Below are positions 25,939 to 34,230 of a stretch of DNA of 64,000 bases, in pieces. Positions within the stretch are counted from its first letter, which is position 1. Each line of letters starts with the position of its first letter. This DNA comes from Atopobiaceae bacterium. GTDB taxonomy: Bacteria > Actinomycetota > Coriobacteriia > Coriobacteriales > Atopobiaceae. The stretch lies in contig JAKVOB010000001.1 in the NCBI GenBank assembly GCA_022483015.1, positions 1,202,902 through 1,266,901 on the forward strand, read 5' to 3'. Position numbers and translations under genes: made by a program. The notes beneath the pieces were generated by a model, which was not told the origin of the DNA, made no database searches, and saw only the letters and a program-made list of their open reading frames with translations.

Positions 25939-27021
25939 ATGCTGAGAGTCGGAATGCTCACGAGCGGCGGGGACTGCCAGTCGCTCAATGCCACGATGCG
26001 CGGTATCGCCAAGACGCTGCTCAACAACTCGGACGAGCCGGTCGAGATCTATGGCTTCGAGGACGGCTACCGCGGCCTCATCTATGGCAAGTTCCGCATC
26101 CTCACCTGGGCCGACCTCTCGGGCATGCTCACCGTGGGCGGTACCATCCTGGGCACGAGCCGCACGCCGTTCAAGCTCCTCGACACGCCTGAGGCCGACG
26201 GCGTCGACAAGGTCGCCGCCATGAAGCAGAACTATGCCAAGCTCCAGCTTGACTGCCTGTGCATGCTCGGCGGCAACGGGTCGACCAAGACGGCCAACCG
26301 CCTCTCGCAGGAGGGCCTGAACGTCATCGCGCTCCCCAAGACCATCGACAACGACACCTGGGGCACCGACCTCACCTTCGGCTTCCCCAGCGCCATCGAC
26401 GTGGCCACCCGTGCCATCGACGACATCCATACCACGGCCTCGAGCCATGGCCGCGTCTTCGTGATCGAGATCATGGGGCACCGCGTGGGCTGGATCCCGC
26501 TGTACTCGGGCGTGGCCGGCGGCGCCGACGTCATCCTCATCCCCGAGATCCCCTACAAGATGGACAACGTCATCAAGGCCATCGAGCACCGCGAGGCCAC
26601 GGGCGGGCGATTCGCCATCATCGTGGTGGCCGAGGGTGCCATCACGCAGGAGGATGCGGCCCTTCCCAAGAAGGACTACAAGAAGAAGGTCGCCGAGCGG
26701 AAGTACCCGTCGGTCGCCTACGAGGTCGCCGAGCAGATCGAGACGCTCACGGACCGTGAGACCCGCATCGCCATCCCCGGGCACACCCAGCGTGGCGGTG
26801 CCCCCAGCGCGTACGACCGCGTCTTCGCCACGCAGTGCGGCGTCGAGGCGGGTCGCGCCATCCTCGAAGGCAAGTCCGGCTTCATGATCGCCCGCTGCGA
26901 CGACAGGATGGCGCGCGTGCCCCTCTCGGAGGTCGCCGGCAAGCTCAAGTACGTCGACCCCAAGTGCGACCTCGTGCGCGAGGCCAAGCTCATGGGGATC
27001 AGCTTCGGGGACGAGAAGTAA
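25939..27021 (+). CDS. pfkA: 6-phosphofructokinase
   Basis: A 360-residue phosphofructokinase converting fructose 6-phosphate to the 1,6-bisphosphate. The N-terminal phosphodonor site reads MLTSGGDCQSLNA, followed by MLGGNGSTKTAN and the fructose-phosphate catalytic motif PKTIDNDTWG with catalytic Asp. A later IEIMGHRVGWIP and the sugar-contact segment IPGHTQRGGAPSAYDR complete it. Gly in GGNGS (rather than the PPi-type GGDD) points to ATP, while Lys in PKTIDND is the PPi-type residue. So it belongs to the mixed-signature group and the phosphodonor is not certain. Start ATG 25939 follows GGGGGAGACC. It stands alone, ending tail-to-tail with the transglutaminase gene. Confidence 0.93.
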   Translation: MLRVGMLTSGGDCQSLNATMRGIAKTLLNNSDEPVEIYGFEDGYRGLIYGKFRILTWADLSGMLTVGGTILGTSRTPFKLLDTPEADGVDKVAAMKQNYAKLQLDCLCMLGGNGSTKTANRLSQEGLNVIALPKTIDNDTWGTDLTFGFPSAIDVATRAIDDIHTTASSHGRVFVIEIMGHRVGWIPLYSGVAGGADVILIPEIPYKMDNVIKAIEHREATGGRFAIIVVAEGAITQEDAALPKKDYKKKVAERKYPSVAYEVAEQIETLTDRETRIAIPGHTQRGGAPSAYDRVFATQCGVEAGRAILEGKSGFMIARCDDRMARVPLSEVAGKLKYVDPKCDLVREAKLMGISFGDEK

Positions 27022-27132
27022 CAGCGCGCATCCTTGGCGGTCCCGGACTCGGCTCGTGCCATGCCCTCGCTCGGGCAGTCCTCATCCCGCTCGGCGAAGG
27101 ACGCCGAGCATTGCGGAACTCGCTCGCGGCAA

Positions 27133-27229
27133 GGCACGAGCCGAGCTGCCATCAAGGCTGGCCTGCGCCAGCGGCGTTAAGGCATGGCACGAGCCGAGCT
27201 GCCATCAAGGCTGGCCTGCGCCAGCGGCG
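27133..27229. repeat. Tandem direct repeat, 44 bp twice, period 53
   Basis: A 44-base segment starting GGCACGAGCCGAGCTGCC occurs at 27133-27176 and again at 27186-27229 without visible differences. Each copy contains a CTGGC-CTGC-GCCAG hairpin. Farther upstream (27051-27060) lies an inverted fragment, GGCTCGTGCC. It sits in the 223-base gap between two convergent genes, where the hairpins could act as terminators in either direction. No reading frame is supported. Confidence 0.75.
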
Positions 27230-27244
27230 GAAACGCACGGGCGC

Positions 27245-28054
27245 CTACTGCTCGGCGCATGCCAGCTCGTCCACGCGGGCGTGCACGGTCTGGGACTGCT
27301 CGGCACTCCCGTTGAAGACGCCTATCGACAGCAGGCAGTCGCCGTAGTCCCGCCCGTTCGAGATCTTGACGTACGAGTCTCCCACCGCGCAGTCGTTGGT
27401 GGGGTCGAGCGGGTGCCAGCGCCCGCCTTGATAGACCTCGATCCAGGCGTGCGTGGCCCCCTCGGCGGTGTAGATGCCCGCGACGTACTTCGCGAGAAGC
27501 CCGAGCCCACGGCAGACGGATATCGTCACCTGGGCGAAGTCCTGGCAGACGCCAGACCCTCCGGCGAGGGCCTCCTCGGCGCACGTCTCCACGGTGGTCG
27601 AGCCCGGCACGTAGGCGAGCCGCTCGTGCACGGCATGCATCGCGAAGGTCGCGCGCTCCACCGGCGAGCTCACCTTGCCGCCGGATGCCAGGATGGACTC
27701 GCGTACCTCCTCGGTGAGGGCGGCGAGCGCCGGCCCTTGTCGGGTGTAGTCGCTCTGGAACCGATAGAGCGGCTTGTAGGGTGACGTCCGTATGAGGTGC
27801 TGGTCGACGAAGGCAAGCCCTGACACCTTGTACGAGAAGGTCTCGTGAGGCTCGTCGATCGACCCTATGAGCACGGGGTTATGGAAGCTGTCCGTCTCGT
27901 GGCCCGGCTCGCAGGCAGGCGAGATCTCGAGCTCGAGGTCGCAGATGCGCTGCTGGGGCAGGTCGGGCGGCAGGCAGCGCAGTTGGAAGCGGTGGCCTGA
28001 GACGGCCTCCGAGAAGTCGAGCTCCGTCTGGTAGGAGAAGCGCAGCTTGTTCAC
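27245..28054 (-). CDS. Transglutaminase-like domain protein of the ATP-grasp/alpha-E cassette
   Basis: A 269-residue protein with the bacterial transglutaminase N-terminal beta domain (about 1-95) and a transglutaminase core. The catalytic triad is visible: Cys170 in GGSGVCQDFAQV, His202 in GATHAWIEV and Asp217 in HPLDPTND. The GTG start at 28054 overlaps the alpha-E stop by 4 bases (GTGA), so it is the third gene of a minus-strand operon. Families of this type (COG1305) recur beside circularly permuted ATP-grasp and alpha-E proteins, where they have been proposed to act as peptidases or amidases on a ligase product. No export signal is present, so it is probably cytoplasmic. Confidence 0.9.
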   Translation of the reverse strand: MNKLRFSYQTELDFSEAVSGHRFQLRCLPPDLPQQRICDLELEISPACEPGHETDSFHNPVLIGSIDEPHETFSYKVSGLAFVDQHLIRTSPYKPLYRFQSDYTRQGPALAALTEEVRESILASGGKVSSPVERATFAMHAVHERLAYVPGSTTVETCAEEALAGGSGVCQDFAQVTISVCRGLGLLAKYVAGIYTAEGATHAWIEVYQGGRWHPLDPTNDCAVGDSYVKISNGRDYGDCLLSIGVFNGSAEQSQTVHARVDELACAEQ

Positions 28055-28737
28055 GCCGCCGGCTCCTGTATGAGTCCCCGTATCCTGTCGCCCAGGGGCA
28101 CGCCGTAGCCGCGCTCGCAGACCCGCGTCGCGAGCTCCTCGAGGACCTGAGCGATCGGCAGACACTCGGGGCTCTCCACGAACGAGAGATAGAGCGCGAG
28201 CTTGTCCACGGCGCCCGCAAGCTCGCGGTCGGGCTTGCCGAAGCGGCTGAGCAGCTCGATCCTCTCCACGTACTTGCCTACGAAGACGAGGGCCTTCACG
28301 GACCGGTCGCCGCAGCCGTTCTCGATCGACCCCCAGAAGGCGAGGATGTCGTCTCCCACGGAGCGATGCTGCACGAGCCTCAGGCCGGGCTCCTTGGAGC
28401 GCCTGAGGTTGATGAGGGCGAGCTCCACGTATGAGATCGTCTCGGTCCCCAGCTCGGGGCGCAGCAGCATCGCATCGCCGAAGGCGGCCCGCATGGCGGC
28501 GCACATCGAGACGGGGTTCTCGCGGTCATAGAGGAAGTCGTACAGGAACTCGTCGACCCTCGCGTGTGGCGAGACGGGCATGTCGCATGCGGCGCAGAAC
28601 TCCGAGAAGTCCTTGACCTCGAGGTCGACGTTGCCATCGTAGGTCTCGAAGAACTCCCGGAGCGTGGTGTAGACCCGCTCCGTGTAGCGACCGAGCCAGA
28701 GCATCTCGTCGGCCTTGCTCAGCGTGATAGGACCCAT
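28051..28737 (-). CDS. Alpha-E domain protein (DUF403)
   Basis: A 228-residue helical protein starting MGPITLSKADEMLWLGRYTER, the hallmark N-terminus of the alpha-E (DUF403, COG2307) family. Repeated helices with conserved Arg and Glu follow (ALINLRRSKEPGLRLVQHRS). Biochemical function is unknown; in published comparative work this family always accompanies a circularly permuted ATP-grasp ligase and a transglutaminase, and is thought to support the same peptide-bond-forming pathway. Its start lies 19 bases inside the ATP-grasp gene and its stop overlaps the transglutaminase start, so the three proteins are probably made in fixed ratio. Confidence 0.9.
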   Translation of the reverse strand: MGPITLSKADEMLWLGRYTERVYTTLREFFETYDGNVDLEVKDFSEFCAACDMPVSPHARVDEFLYDFLYDRENPVSMCAAMRAAFGDAMLLRPELGTETISYVELALINLRRSKEPGLRLVQHRSVGDDILAFWGSIENGCGDRSVKALVFVGKYVERIELLSRFGKPDRELAGAVDKLALYLSFVESPECLPIAQVLEELATRVCERGYGVPLGDRIRGLIQEPAA

Positions 28738-30074
28738 GTGTCCTTGAAGCCCCCTCCCTGGGATGAGTTGACCACCATCGAGCCGGGCTCGCTGGAGTAA
28801 CGCGTGAGGCCGCTGGCCCAGACCCGGCAGCTCCTGCCGGTGAGCACGAAGGCGCGCAGGTCTGCCATGCGGCGGCAGGGCCTGCCCTCGGCATCCAACG
28901 ACGGCAGGTCGCGGAAGTGCACGACCTCCTGGGCGATGAAGCGGCGCGGCTCGGCGCGGATGCGCCCGGCAAGGTCCGCGAGCTGCGCCTTGGTGAGGGT
29001 GTCGCCAAAGACGACCCCGTAGCCGCCTGCCTCGGCCACGTCCTTGACCACGAGGGTGTCCAGGTGCCCTAGCACATAGGCGAGGTCCTGGTCGAACTCG
29101 GGCAGGTAGGTGGGTGCGTTCTGGAGCAGGGGCTGCTCGCCGAGGTAGTAGTGGATCATGCGGGGGACGAAGTAGTAGATGCCCTTGTCGTCGGCCACGC
29201 CGTTGCCGGGGGCGTTCACGAGGGCGACGTTGCCTGCTCGGTAGACGCCCATGAGGTTGGGCACGCCGATGACGCTCTCGGGCTTGAAGCAGAAGGGGTC
29301 GAGGTACTCGTCCGAGATGCGCCGGTAGACGACGCCCACCTTGTGACGATGCCCCGCATAGTCGAGGAAGTAGAGCCTGCCTCCCTCGCTTATGAGGTCC
29401 GAGGGGTAGACGAGGGTGGCCCCGGTCTTCTCGGCGAGGTAGGAATGCTCGAAGAAGGCGGCGTTGTAGCGGCCGGGCGTGAGGATGACCGGGATGCCGC
29501 CGCACGAGCAGTACTCCATCGTGTCGGCGAGCATCTGCGGGTAGTCGCGGTTGTCGCGCACGTGGTTGGCGGCATAGGCGGCAGGCGCCACGCGGCGCGT
29601 GATCTGGCGGGCGATGAGCGGGTAGCTCGCGCCCGACGGGATCCGGAGGTTGTCCTCGAGCACATACCAGGTCCCGTCCTCGGCTTGCACGAGGTCCTCG
29701 CCGGCGATGTGGGCATGGATGCCGCTCGGTGGCTCCAGCCCGTTCACCTGCGGGAGGTAGCCCGAGGAGGAATAGACGAAGTCCTCGGGGATGACCTTGT
29801 CGCGGATGATCTGCTTCTGGGAGTAGATGTCGTGGAGGAACGCGTTCAGGGCACGGACGCGCTGGGTGAGGCCGGCCGAGAGCCTCTCGAACTCTGGCGC
29901 GTCGATGACGCGGGGGACGGGGTCGTATGGGAAGATCTGCTCGTTGAAGGTGCCGTCCTTGTAGACGCCGAAGCGGACGCCGTTGCGGGCGAGGTCGGCG
30001 TTGATGTCGTTGCGCTGGTTCATGAGCGGTTCGAGACTTGTCAGGCCTGTCGGAGCGGTCGTGGTCACATCCAT
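28719..30074 (-). CDS. Circularly permuted ATP-grasp protein
   Basis: A 451-residue circularly permuted ATP-grasp enzyme (COG2308, formerly DUF404/407). Recognisable segments are the N-terminal RNDINADLARNGVRFGVYK, the nucleotide-site DGTWYVLEDNLRIPSGASY (Glu-Asp-Asn metal/ATP residues), GVYRAGNVALVNAPGNGVADD, and the lysine-rich LVVKDVAEAGGYGVVFG. Such proteins are predicted to ligate an amino group to a carboxylate, probably making a small peptide or peptide tag. ATG 30074 is preferred over 30089 because GAGGTGG sits 4 bases upstream. It leads an operon with alpha-E and transglutaminase genes. No gene for a peptide substrate is obvious nearby. Confidence 0.92.
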   Translation of the reverse strand: MDVTTTAPTGLTSLEPLMNQRNDINADLARNGVRFGVYKDGTFNEQIFPYDPVPRVIDAPEFERLSAGLTQRVRALNAFLHDIYSQKQIIRDKVIPEDFVYSSSGYLPQVNGLEPPSGIHAHIAGEDLVQAEDGTWYVLEDNLRIPSGASYPLIARQITRRVAPAAYAANHVRDNRDYPQMLADTMEYCSCGGIPVILTPGRYNAAFFEHSYLAEKTGATLVYPSDLISEGGRLYFLDYAGHRHKVGVVYRRISDEYLDPFCFKPESVIGVPNLMGVYRAGNVALVNAPGNGVADDKGIYYFVPRMIHYYLGEQPLLQNAPTYLPEFDQDLAYVLGHLDTLVVKDVAEAGGYGVVFGDTLTKAQLADLAGRIRAEPRRFIAQEVVHFRDLPSLDAEGRPCRRMADLRAFVLTGRSCRVWASGLTRYSSEPGSMVVNSSQGGGFKDTWVLSR

Positions 30075-30284
30075 GGGTCCACCTCGCATCTCTCGTCGTT
30101 GGCAGCATCATAGGCACGGCACGGCGAGAGGGACGTTCGGGTCGTGGCGGACGTAACACCGCGGAAAGGCAGGAGTGACAACGGCGACACGGAGGTAGCA
30201 AGCCACACGTCCGTCGCAGGGAGGTGAGGTGTCTGGGTGTATCGTGGCTGCGGACATGATTAGAGCCACGGGAGGGGAGCAACC

Positions 30285-30941
30285 GTGTTCGAGACGTTTC
30301 GCCAGGTGCCGCTGTATCGGTTCCTCGGCTTGGCCGAGGAGGCGGCAGACCACGATGGGCTTCCTCGTGTGGTCCTTGACTGTGGGGCTGGCGGCAACCA
30401 GCCGCCGCTCGCGCTCTTTGCGCACGCGGGCTACGAGACCCATGGCATCGACCTGTCGGACTCTGCCATCGCCGCGGCCTCCAGCTACGAGGTCGCCCAC
30501 AGTGTCGCGCTGGGGATCGAGCGGGGTGACATGTGCCAGCTGCCCCTCTCGGACGGATGCATGCCGTTCGTCTACTCGTACAACTCGGTCTTTCATATGC
30601 GCAAGTCGCAGGTGCGCATGGCCGTGGCCGAGATGGTGCGCGTGCTCGCCCCGGGTGGTTTGCTGTTCGTGAACTTCCTTACCACTGCCGACCAGCGATA
30701 CGGTACGGGTGAGCCTGTCGAGGACGCCCCCGGTGGGGGCGAGTACTGGCAGGAGGATGATGGCTCGCCGGTGATTCACTCCTACTATGCCCCGCGTGAG
30801 CCGGCTGCCATGCTCGATGGTCTCGAGCCGCTCTGGTGGGAGGACCGTACGCTCGAGCGGCCCTATGAGGGCGCGACCGTCCGTCAGGGCTTCGTCGACT
30901 ACGTCGTGCGAAAGCCGCTCCCTCCCCGGGAGTCCTCATGA
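30285..30941 (+). CDS. SAM-dependent methyltransferase (class I)
   Basis: A 218-residue class I methyltransferase. Motif I VVLDCGAGGNQPPLALF, acidic loop GYETHGIDLSDSAI (Asp for the ribose of SAM), motif II region GDMCQLPLSDGCMPFVYSYNSVFHM and motif III-like LAPGGLLFVNFL are in order. It starts with GTG, preceded by GGAGGGG at 7 bases. Substrate is unknown; small-molecule or lipid methyltransferases have this layout. The stop overlaps the queH start by 4 bases (ATGA), so it is co-transcribed with the queuosine gene, although a role in tRNA is not implied. It is divergent from the ATP-grasp cassette across 210 bases with no clear element. Confidence 0.85.
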   Translation: MFETFRQVPLYRFLGLAEEAADHDGLPRVVLDCGAGGNQPPLALFAHAGYETHGIDLSDSAIAAASSYEVAHSVALGIERGDMCQLPLSDGCMPFVYSYNSVFHMRKSQVRMAVAEMVRVLAPGGLLFVNFLTTADQRYGTGEPVEDAPGGGEYWQEDDGSPVIHSYYAPREPAAMLDGLEPLWWEDRTLERPYEGATVRQGFVDYVVRKPLPPRESS

Positions 30942-31549
30942 CGCACGGGCGCATGCCTCTCATGTTGCACGCCTGCTGCGGGCCCTGCTCGCTCGAGCCG
31001 GTGCGCCTCCTGCGCGAGGAGGGCTTCGAGCCCACCATCCTGTGGTGCAACCCGAACATCCAGCCTGCGGCCGAGCATGACCTCCGTCTCGTGACGCTGC
31101 TCGCCTGGGCCGAGAGGGCCGGCGTGGCCGTGGTCGAGGGCGCGTGCGACCGCGAAGCCTGGGAGCGTGTCGTGGCGCCGCATGGGATGGACCGTGTGTC
31201 GCGGTGTCGTGCCTGCTATGCGCTGCGTCTGGCCGAGACGTGCAGCCAGGCCGAGGCCCGTGGGTTCCGCTACGTCTCGACCACGCTGGCCGTCTCGCCC
31301 TACCAGCTCTTCGACGTCTGCAGCGAGGAGCTGGAGGCGATCGCCCATGCCCATGGCCTCGAGCCGGTGGTGCGTGACTTCCGCCCCCAGTATCCCCAGG
31401 CCACTCGTGAGTCCCGTGAGCTGGGGATGTATCGCCAGAACTACTGCGGGTGTCGCTTCTCGGCCGCCGAGGCCACCATCGAGCGACAGCAGCGTCGGGA
31501 TGCCCGCCGTGCCGAGAAGGCCGCTGCACGCGCCGGCGTAACCGACTAA
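30938..31549 (+). CDS. queH: Epoxyqueuosine reductase QueH
   Basis: A 203-residue member of the QueH (DUF208) family, the cobalamin-independent enzyme that reduces epoxyqueuosine to queuosine in tRNA. Family cysteine motifs are all present: HACCGPCSLEPV near the start, RCRACYALRL in the middle (Cys-x-x-Cys) and YRQNYCGCRFS near the end. These bind an iron-sulfur cluster and an extra iron in characterised members. Downstream is queA, which makes the epoxyqueuosine precursor step, and tgt is 6 kb away, so the pathway is coherent. An Arg/Ala-rich basic tail ends the protein. Confidence 0.95.
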   Translation: MTHGRMPLMLHACCGPCSLEPVRLLREEGFEPTILWCNPNIQPAAEHDLRLVTLLAWAERAGVAVVEGACDREAWERVVAPHGMDRVSRCRACYALRLAETCSQAEARGFRYVSTTLAVSPYQLFDVCSEELEAIAHAHGLEPVVRDFRPQYPQATRESRELGMYRQNYCGCRFSAAEATIERQQRRDARRAEKAAARAGVTD

Positions 31550-31574
31550 GCTGGACAGGTTGACCGCACATCAT

Positions 31575-31601
31575 GGCCGCGTCCCGACGCGGCCCCCCCC
31601 C
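31575..31601 (+). other. Hairpin followed by a nine-C tract between queH and queA
   Basis: GGCCGCGT (31575-31582) pairs with ACGCGGCC (31587-31594) around CCCG, and cytosines 31593-31601 form an uninterrupted run. The tract ends about 20 bases before the queA start and precedes a GAGAGGAA ribosome-like site at an unusually long distance. It could be a translational control element or a slippage-prone site. Confidence 0.4.
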
Positions 31602-31620
31602 GAGAGGAACCGTCACACCC

Positions 31621-32784
31621 ATGCGCACCGACGACTTTGACTACGACCTTCCCGACGAGCTCATCGCCCAGGCTCCCGCTGACCCGCGTGACTCCTGCCG
31701 CCTGCTCGTGTTGCATCGCTCCGACGGCAGCGTCGACCACCGCCATTTCACCGACATCCTCGACTACCTCGAGCCAGGTGACCTCCTGGTCGCCAACAAG
31801 ACGCGCGTGATGCCGGCCCGCCTGGTGGGCCATAAGGCGGTCACGGGCGGTGTCGCCGAGACGCTGCTGCTCAAACGTCGCGAGGACCTCGACGCCATGG
31901 GCCATGTCTGGGAGTGCCTGGTGAACCCCGGCAAGCGCCTGAAGCCGGGTGCGACCGTCGAGTACCGTGCCGGCGGGGCGCATGCCCCCATGACGGCGCC
32001 CGTGGTGCTCACGGGCCACGTGGAGGACTTCGTGGACGACTCCAAGGGCGGCCGCGTGGTGCGCTTCGAGCCAGCCGAGGGCCTCACCCTCGACGCCGCC
32101 ATGCACGAGGCGGGCCATGTGCCCCTGCCTCCCTACATCACCAAGTACGAGGGCGACCCCGAGAAGTACCAGACGGTCTATGCCATGCATGACGAGCATT
32201 CTGCGGCAGCTCCCACGGCCGGCCTCCACTTCACGCCCGAGCTCATCGACCGCGTGCGCGAGCATGGTGTGGGCTGGGCCACCGTCGAGCTCGAGGTGGG
32301 CATCGACACCTTCCGCCTGGTCGAGGAGGACGACCCCACCGCGCACGTGATGCACACCGAGCGCTATCACGTGGGTCCCGACGTGGTCGATGCGGTGCAT
32401 GCCACCAAGGCCGCCGGTCACAGGGTCATCGCCGTGGGCACCACCTCGGTGCGCTCGCTCGAGAGCGCCTGGGACGCGGCCGCGCCGGTGGCCGACCCCG
32501 CGGTCGTCGCCCGCCGCTTCGAGGACGCTCCTGACTCAGCCAAGGTCACCGGCTCGGGTGACATCGTGGTGCGTCGTGACGCGACCACCAACCTCTACCT
32601 CATGCCCGGCTCCACGTACCACGTGGTCGACGCCCTCATCACGAACTTCCACGTGCCGCGCTCCACGCTCATGATGCTCGTCTCGGCGCTTGCCACGCGT
32701 GAGCAGATCATGGCTGCCTACCACGAGGCCATCTCCGAGCGCTATCGCATGCTCTCCTTCGGCGACGCCATGTTCATCGAGTAG
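31621..32784 (+). CDS. queA: S-adenosylmethionine:tRNA ribosyltransferase-isomerase QueA
   Basis: A 387-residue enzyme that transfers and isomerises the ribosyl part of SAM onto preQ1 in tRNA to make epoxyqueuosine. Diagnostic segments are the N-terminal FDYDLPDELIAQAPADPRDSCRLLV, NKTRVMPARL, the SAM-site AAPTAGLHFTPEL, GVGWATVELEVGIDTFRLV and TTSVRSLES, and the C-terminal ITNFHVPRSTLMMLVSA. Start ATG 31621 gives the standard QueA N-terminus; an upstream ATG at 31573 would translate through the hairpin and is not preferred. It is downstream of queH and ends in a terminator. Confidence 0.96.
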   Translation: MRTDDFDYDLPDELIAQAPADPRDSCRLLVLHRSDGSVDHRHFTDILDYLEPGDLLVANKTRVMPARLVGHKAVTGGVAETLLLKRREDLDAMGHVWECLVNPGKRLKPGATVEYRAGGAHAPMTAPVVLTGHVEDFVDDSKGGRVVRFEPAEGLTLDAAMHEAGHVPLPPYITKYEGDPEKYQTVYAMHDEHSAAAPTAGLHFTPELIDRVREHGVGWATVELEVGIDTFRLVEEDDPTAHVMHTERYHVGPDVVDAVHATKAAGHRVIAVGTTSVRSLESAWDAAAPVADPAVVARRFEDAPDSAKVTGSGDIVVRRDATTNLYLMPGSTYHVVDALITNFHVPRSTLMMLVSALATREQIMAAYHEAISERYRMLSFGDAMFIE

Positions 32785-32841
32785 GGGAGGCCTCCCAGCG
32801 GACCTCGTATGTGGACCGCACGCAGCGAAGTCGTGGAAGGC

Positions 32842-32875
32842 AGACGGCCCGTCGGAACCTCCCGGCGGGCCGTCT
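32842..32875. terminator. Bidirectional terminator between queA and the coiled-coil gene
   Basis: A perfect 10-bp stem AGACGGCCCG (32842-32851) / CGGGCCGTCT (32866-32875) separates two convergent genes. The T-rich tail is weak on both strands. Confidence 0.6.
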
Positions 32876-32901
32876 CGTGTCCTTGCGGGTGCCGAGGTAC
32901 G

Positions 32902-34230
32902 TCAGCGTGTCACGAGCCAGACGACGAGGAGCACGACCACGACCACTGCCACGATGACGGCGACGAAGGTGATGCGCTGCTTGCGTGTGGTCTCCCGGAG
33001 GGTCTTCTCGGAGGCGGCCAGCGTGTCGACCTCGGACTGCTGCTGGGCTATGGTCCCCTTGGTCTCCTCGATCTCGCTGGCGAGCCCTGAGGTGCGCTCG
33101 GGGGTCGAGTGGATGTCCTCGGCCTCGTCGAGCAGGGCCTGGGCTGCGTCGATGCGCTTCTTCGCGGCCTCCTGGGCCTTATGGGCCTCGCGGAGGTCCA
33201 TCTCGCGCTTCACGACCTCGTTGTCGAGGGTGGCCTCCTCGGTCATGGCGTCCTCGTGCAGCTTGTCATACTCCTGGCCCCGGACCGACGACTCCTCCTT
33301 GGCAGCCGCGGCCTGCTTCTCGGCGAGCGAGAGCGACTGCTGCTGGGTCCAGAGGTGCGTCTGGGCGTTGTCCACGACCTGCTTGGTCTCCTCGGTCGCG
33401 GCCTCGACCTCCTCGCGGGCGCTCTTGAGGTGAGCCAGCTCGCTCGCGACCTCGCCGCGCATGTCCGAGAGCTCCTTGGCCGTGGTGGTCGGTTCCTTCT
33501 GGAGGCGGTCGAGCTCGTCCTGGAGCTTATGGAGACGTCCTTCGGCGTTGTCGACGGCACGGTTGGCCGCGGAGATGCGCGAGTCGCGACGTGAGACGGC
33601 GTCCGAGGACTGGCCCTCGGCGGTCTTGAGCGCACGCTTGGCGTCCGTGAGGGCCTTCTGGGCGTCATCGTGACGGCTCTTGGACGACTCCATGAGGTTC
33701 TTGTACGGGCGGAGCTTCTGCTCGTGGTCGGCCTTCATCTGGTCGAGCTTCGCGGAGAGGTCGTCATGCTCGGTGTTGAGGCGCTTCTCGTCGGCGTCGG
33801 CCGCATCGAGGGCTGCCTGGGCCGACGCGCTCTCGGTCGTCTGCTCCGCGATGATGCCGTCGTAGCCGTCCTCGATCTCGCGGCGATGGTCGTACTCGGC
33901 CGTGGTCGCCTCGAGCTGCTTGTTGAGCTCGTCGAGCTTGGCACGCGCGGTGCCGTGCTCCTTCTTGGCGCGGCTGACCTCACGGAGGGCCGAGAGGCCG
34001 CCGTTCAGCGTCTTGCCGGCACTCGAGGCCGCCTGGCTGGCAGCTGAGCCCACCTTCCCGGCGGTGTCGGAGAAGCTCCCGCGTTTGGGGGAGCCGTCCT
34101 CGGCATCCTCGGTGCCGCCCTCGTCGAAGTCAGGAAGGTCATCGAGCCTGCTCGAGGCGTCGTCCGCGGGCGTGGGGTCGGTATCGGATGCGGGGCCCTT
34201 CTCGGGATCCTGCGCGGTGGGGTCTGCCAT
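32902..34230 (-). CDS. C-tail-anchored coiled-coil protein, unknown function
   Basis: A 442-residue protein that I do not recognise. The first 60 residues are acidic and Asp/Pro-rich (DPTPADDASSRLDDLPDFDE). From about 95 to 410 it is almost continuous charged heptad-like sequence (KLDELNKQLEATTAEYDHRR, KELSDMRGEVASELAHLKSA), a long coiled coil. A single membrane helix ends the chain (ITFVAVIVAVVVVVLLVVWL) with only three residues after it. So the coiled coil probably faces the cytoplasm and is anchored by its C-terminus. ATG 34230 has GGGAG at 7 bases. It is divergent from a PTS permease across a palindrome-rich gap. A scaffold or envelope-division role is possible but not shown. Confidence 0.75.
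   Translation of the reverse strand: MADPTAQDPEKGPASDTDPTPADDASSRLDDLPDFDEGGTEDAEDGSPKRGSFSDTAGKVGSAASQAASSAGKTLNGGLSALREVSRAKKEHGTARAKLDELNKQLEATTAEYDHRREIEDGYDGIIAEQTTESASAQAALDAADADEKRLNTEHDDLSAKLDQMKADHEQKLRPYKNLMESSKSRHDDAQKALTDAKRALKTAEGQSSDAVSRRDSRISAANRAVDNAEGRLHKLQDELDRLQKEPTTTAKELSDMRGEVASELAHLKSAREEVEAATEETKQVVDNAQTHLWTQQQSLSLAEKQAAAAKEESSVRGQEYDKLHEDAMTEEATLDNEVVKREMDLREAHKAQEAAKKRIDAAQALLDEAEDIHSTPERTSGLASEIEETKGTIAQQQSEVDTLAASEKTLRETTRKQRITFVAVIVAVVVVVLLVVWLVTR

Noticed and set aside
25651-26192. Continuation of the pdxT frame to 26192 as a fusion protein
   Set aside because: The sequence after the shift is Arg-rich and unlike any domain, and it overlaps the start of phosphofructokinase. 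The +1 frame restores normal PdxT.
28738-30282. Upstream extension of the alpha-E frame to 30282
   Set aside because: The extra sequence is Arg/Pro-rich shadow of the ATP-grasp gene, which occupies another frame with conserved motifs.
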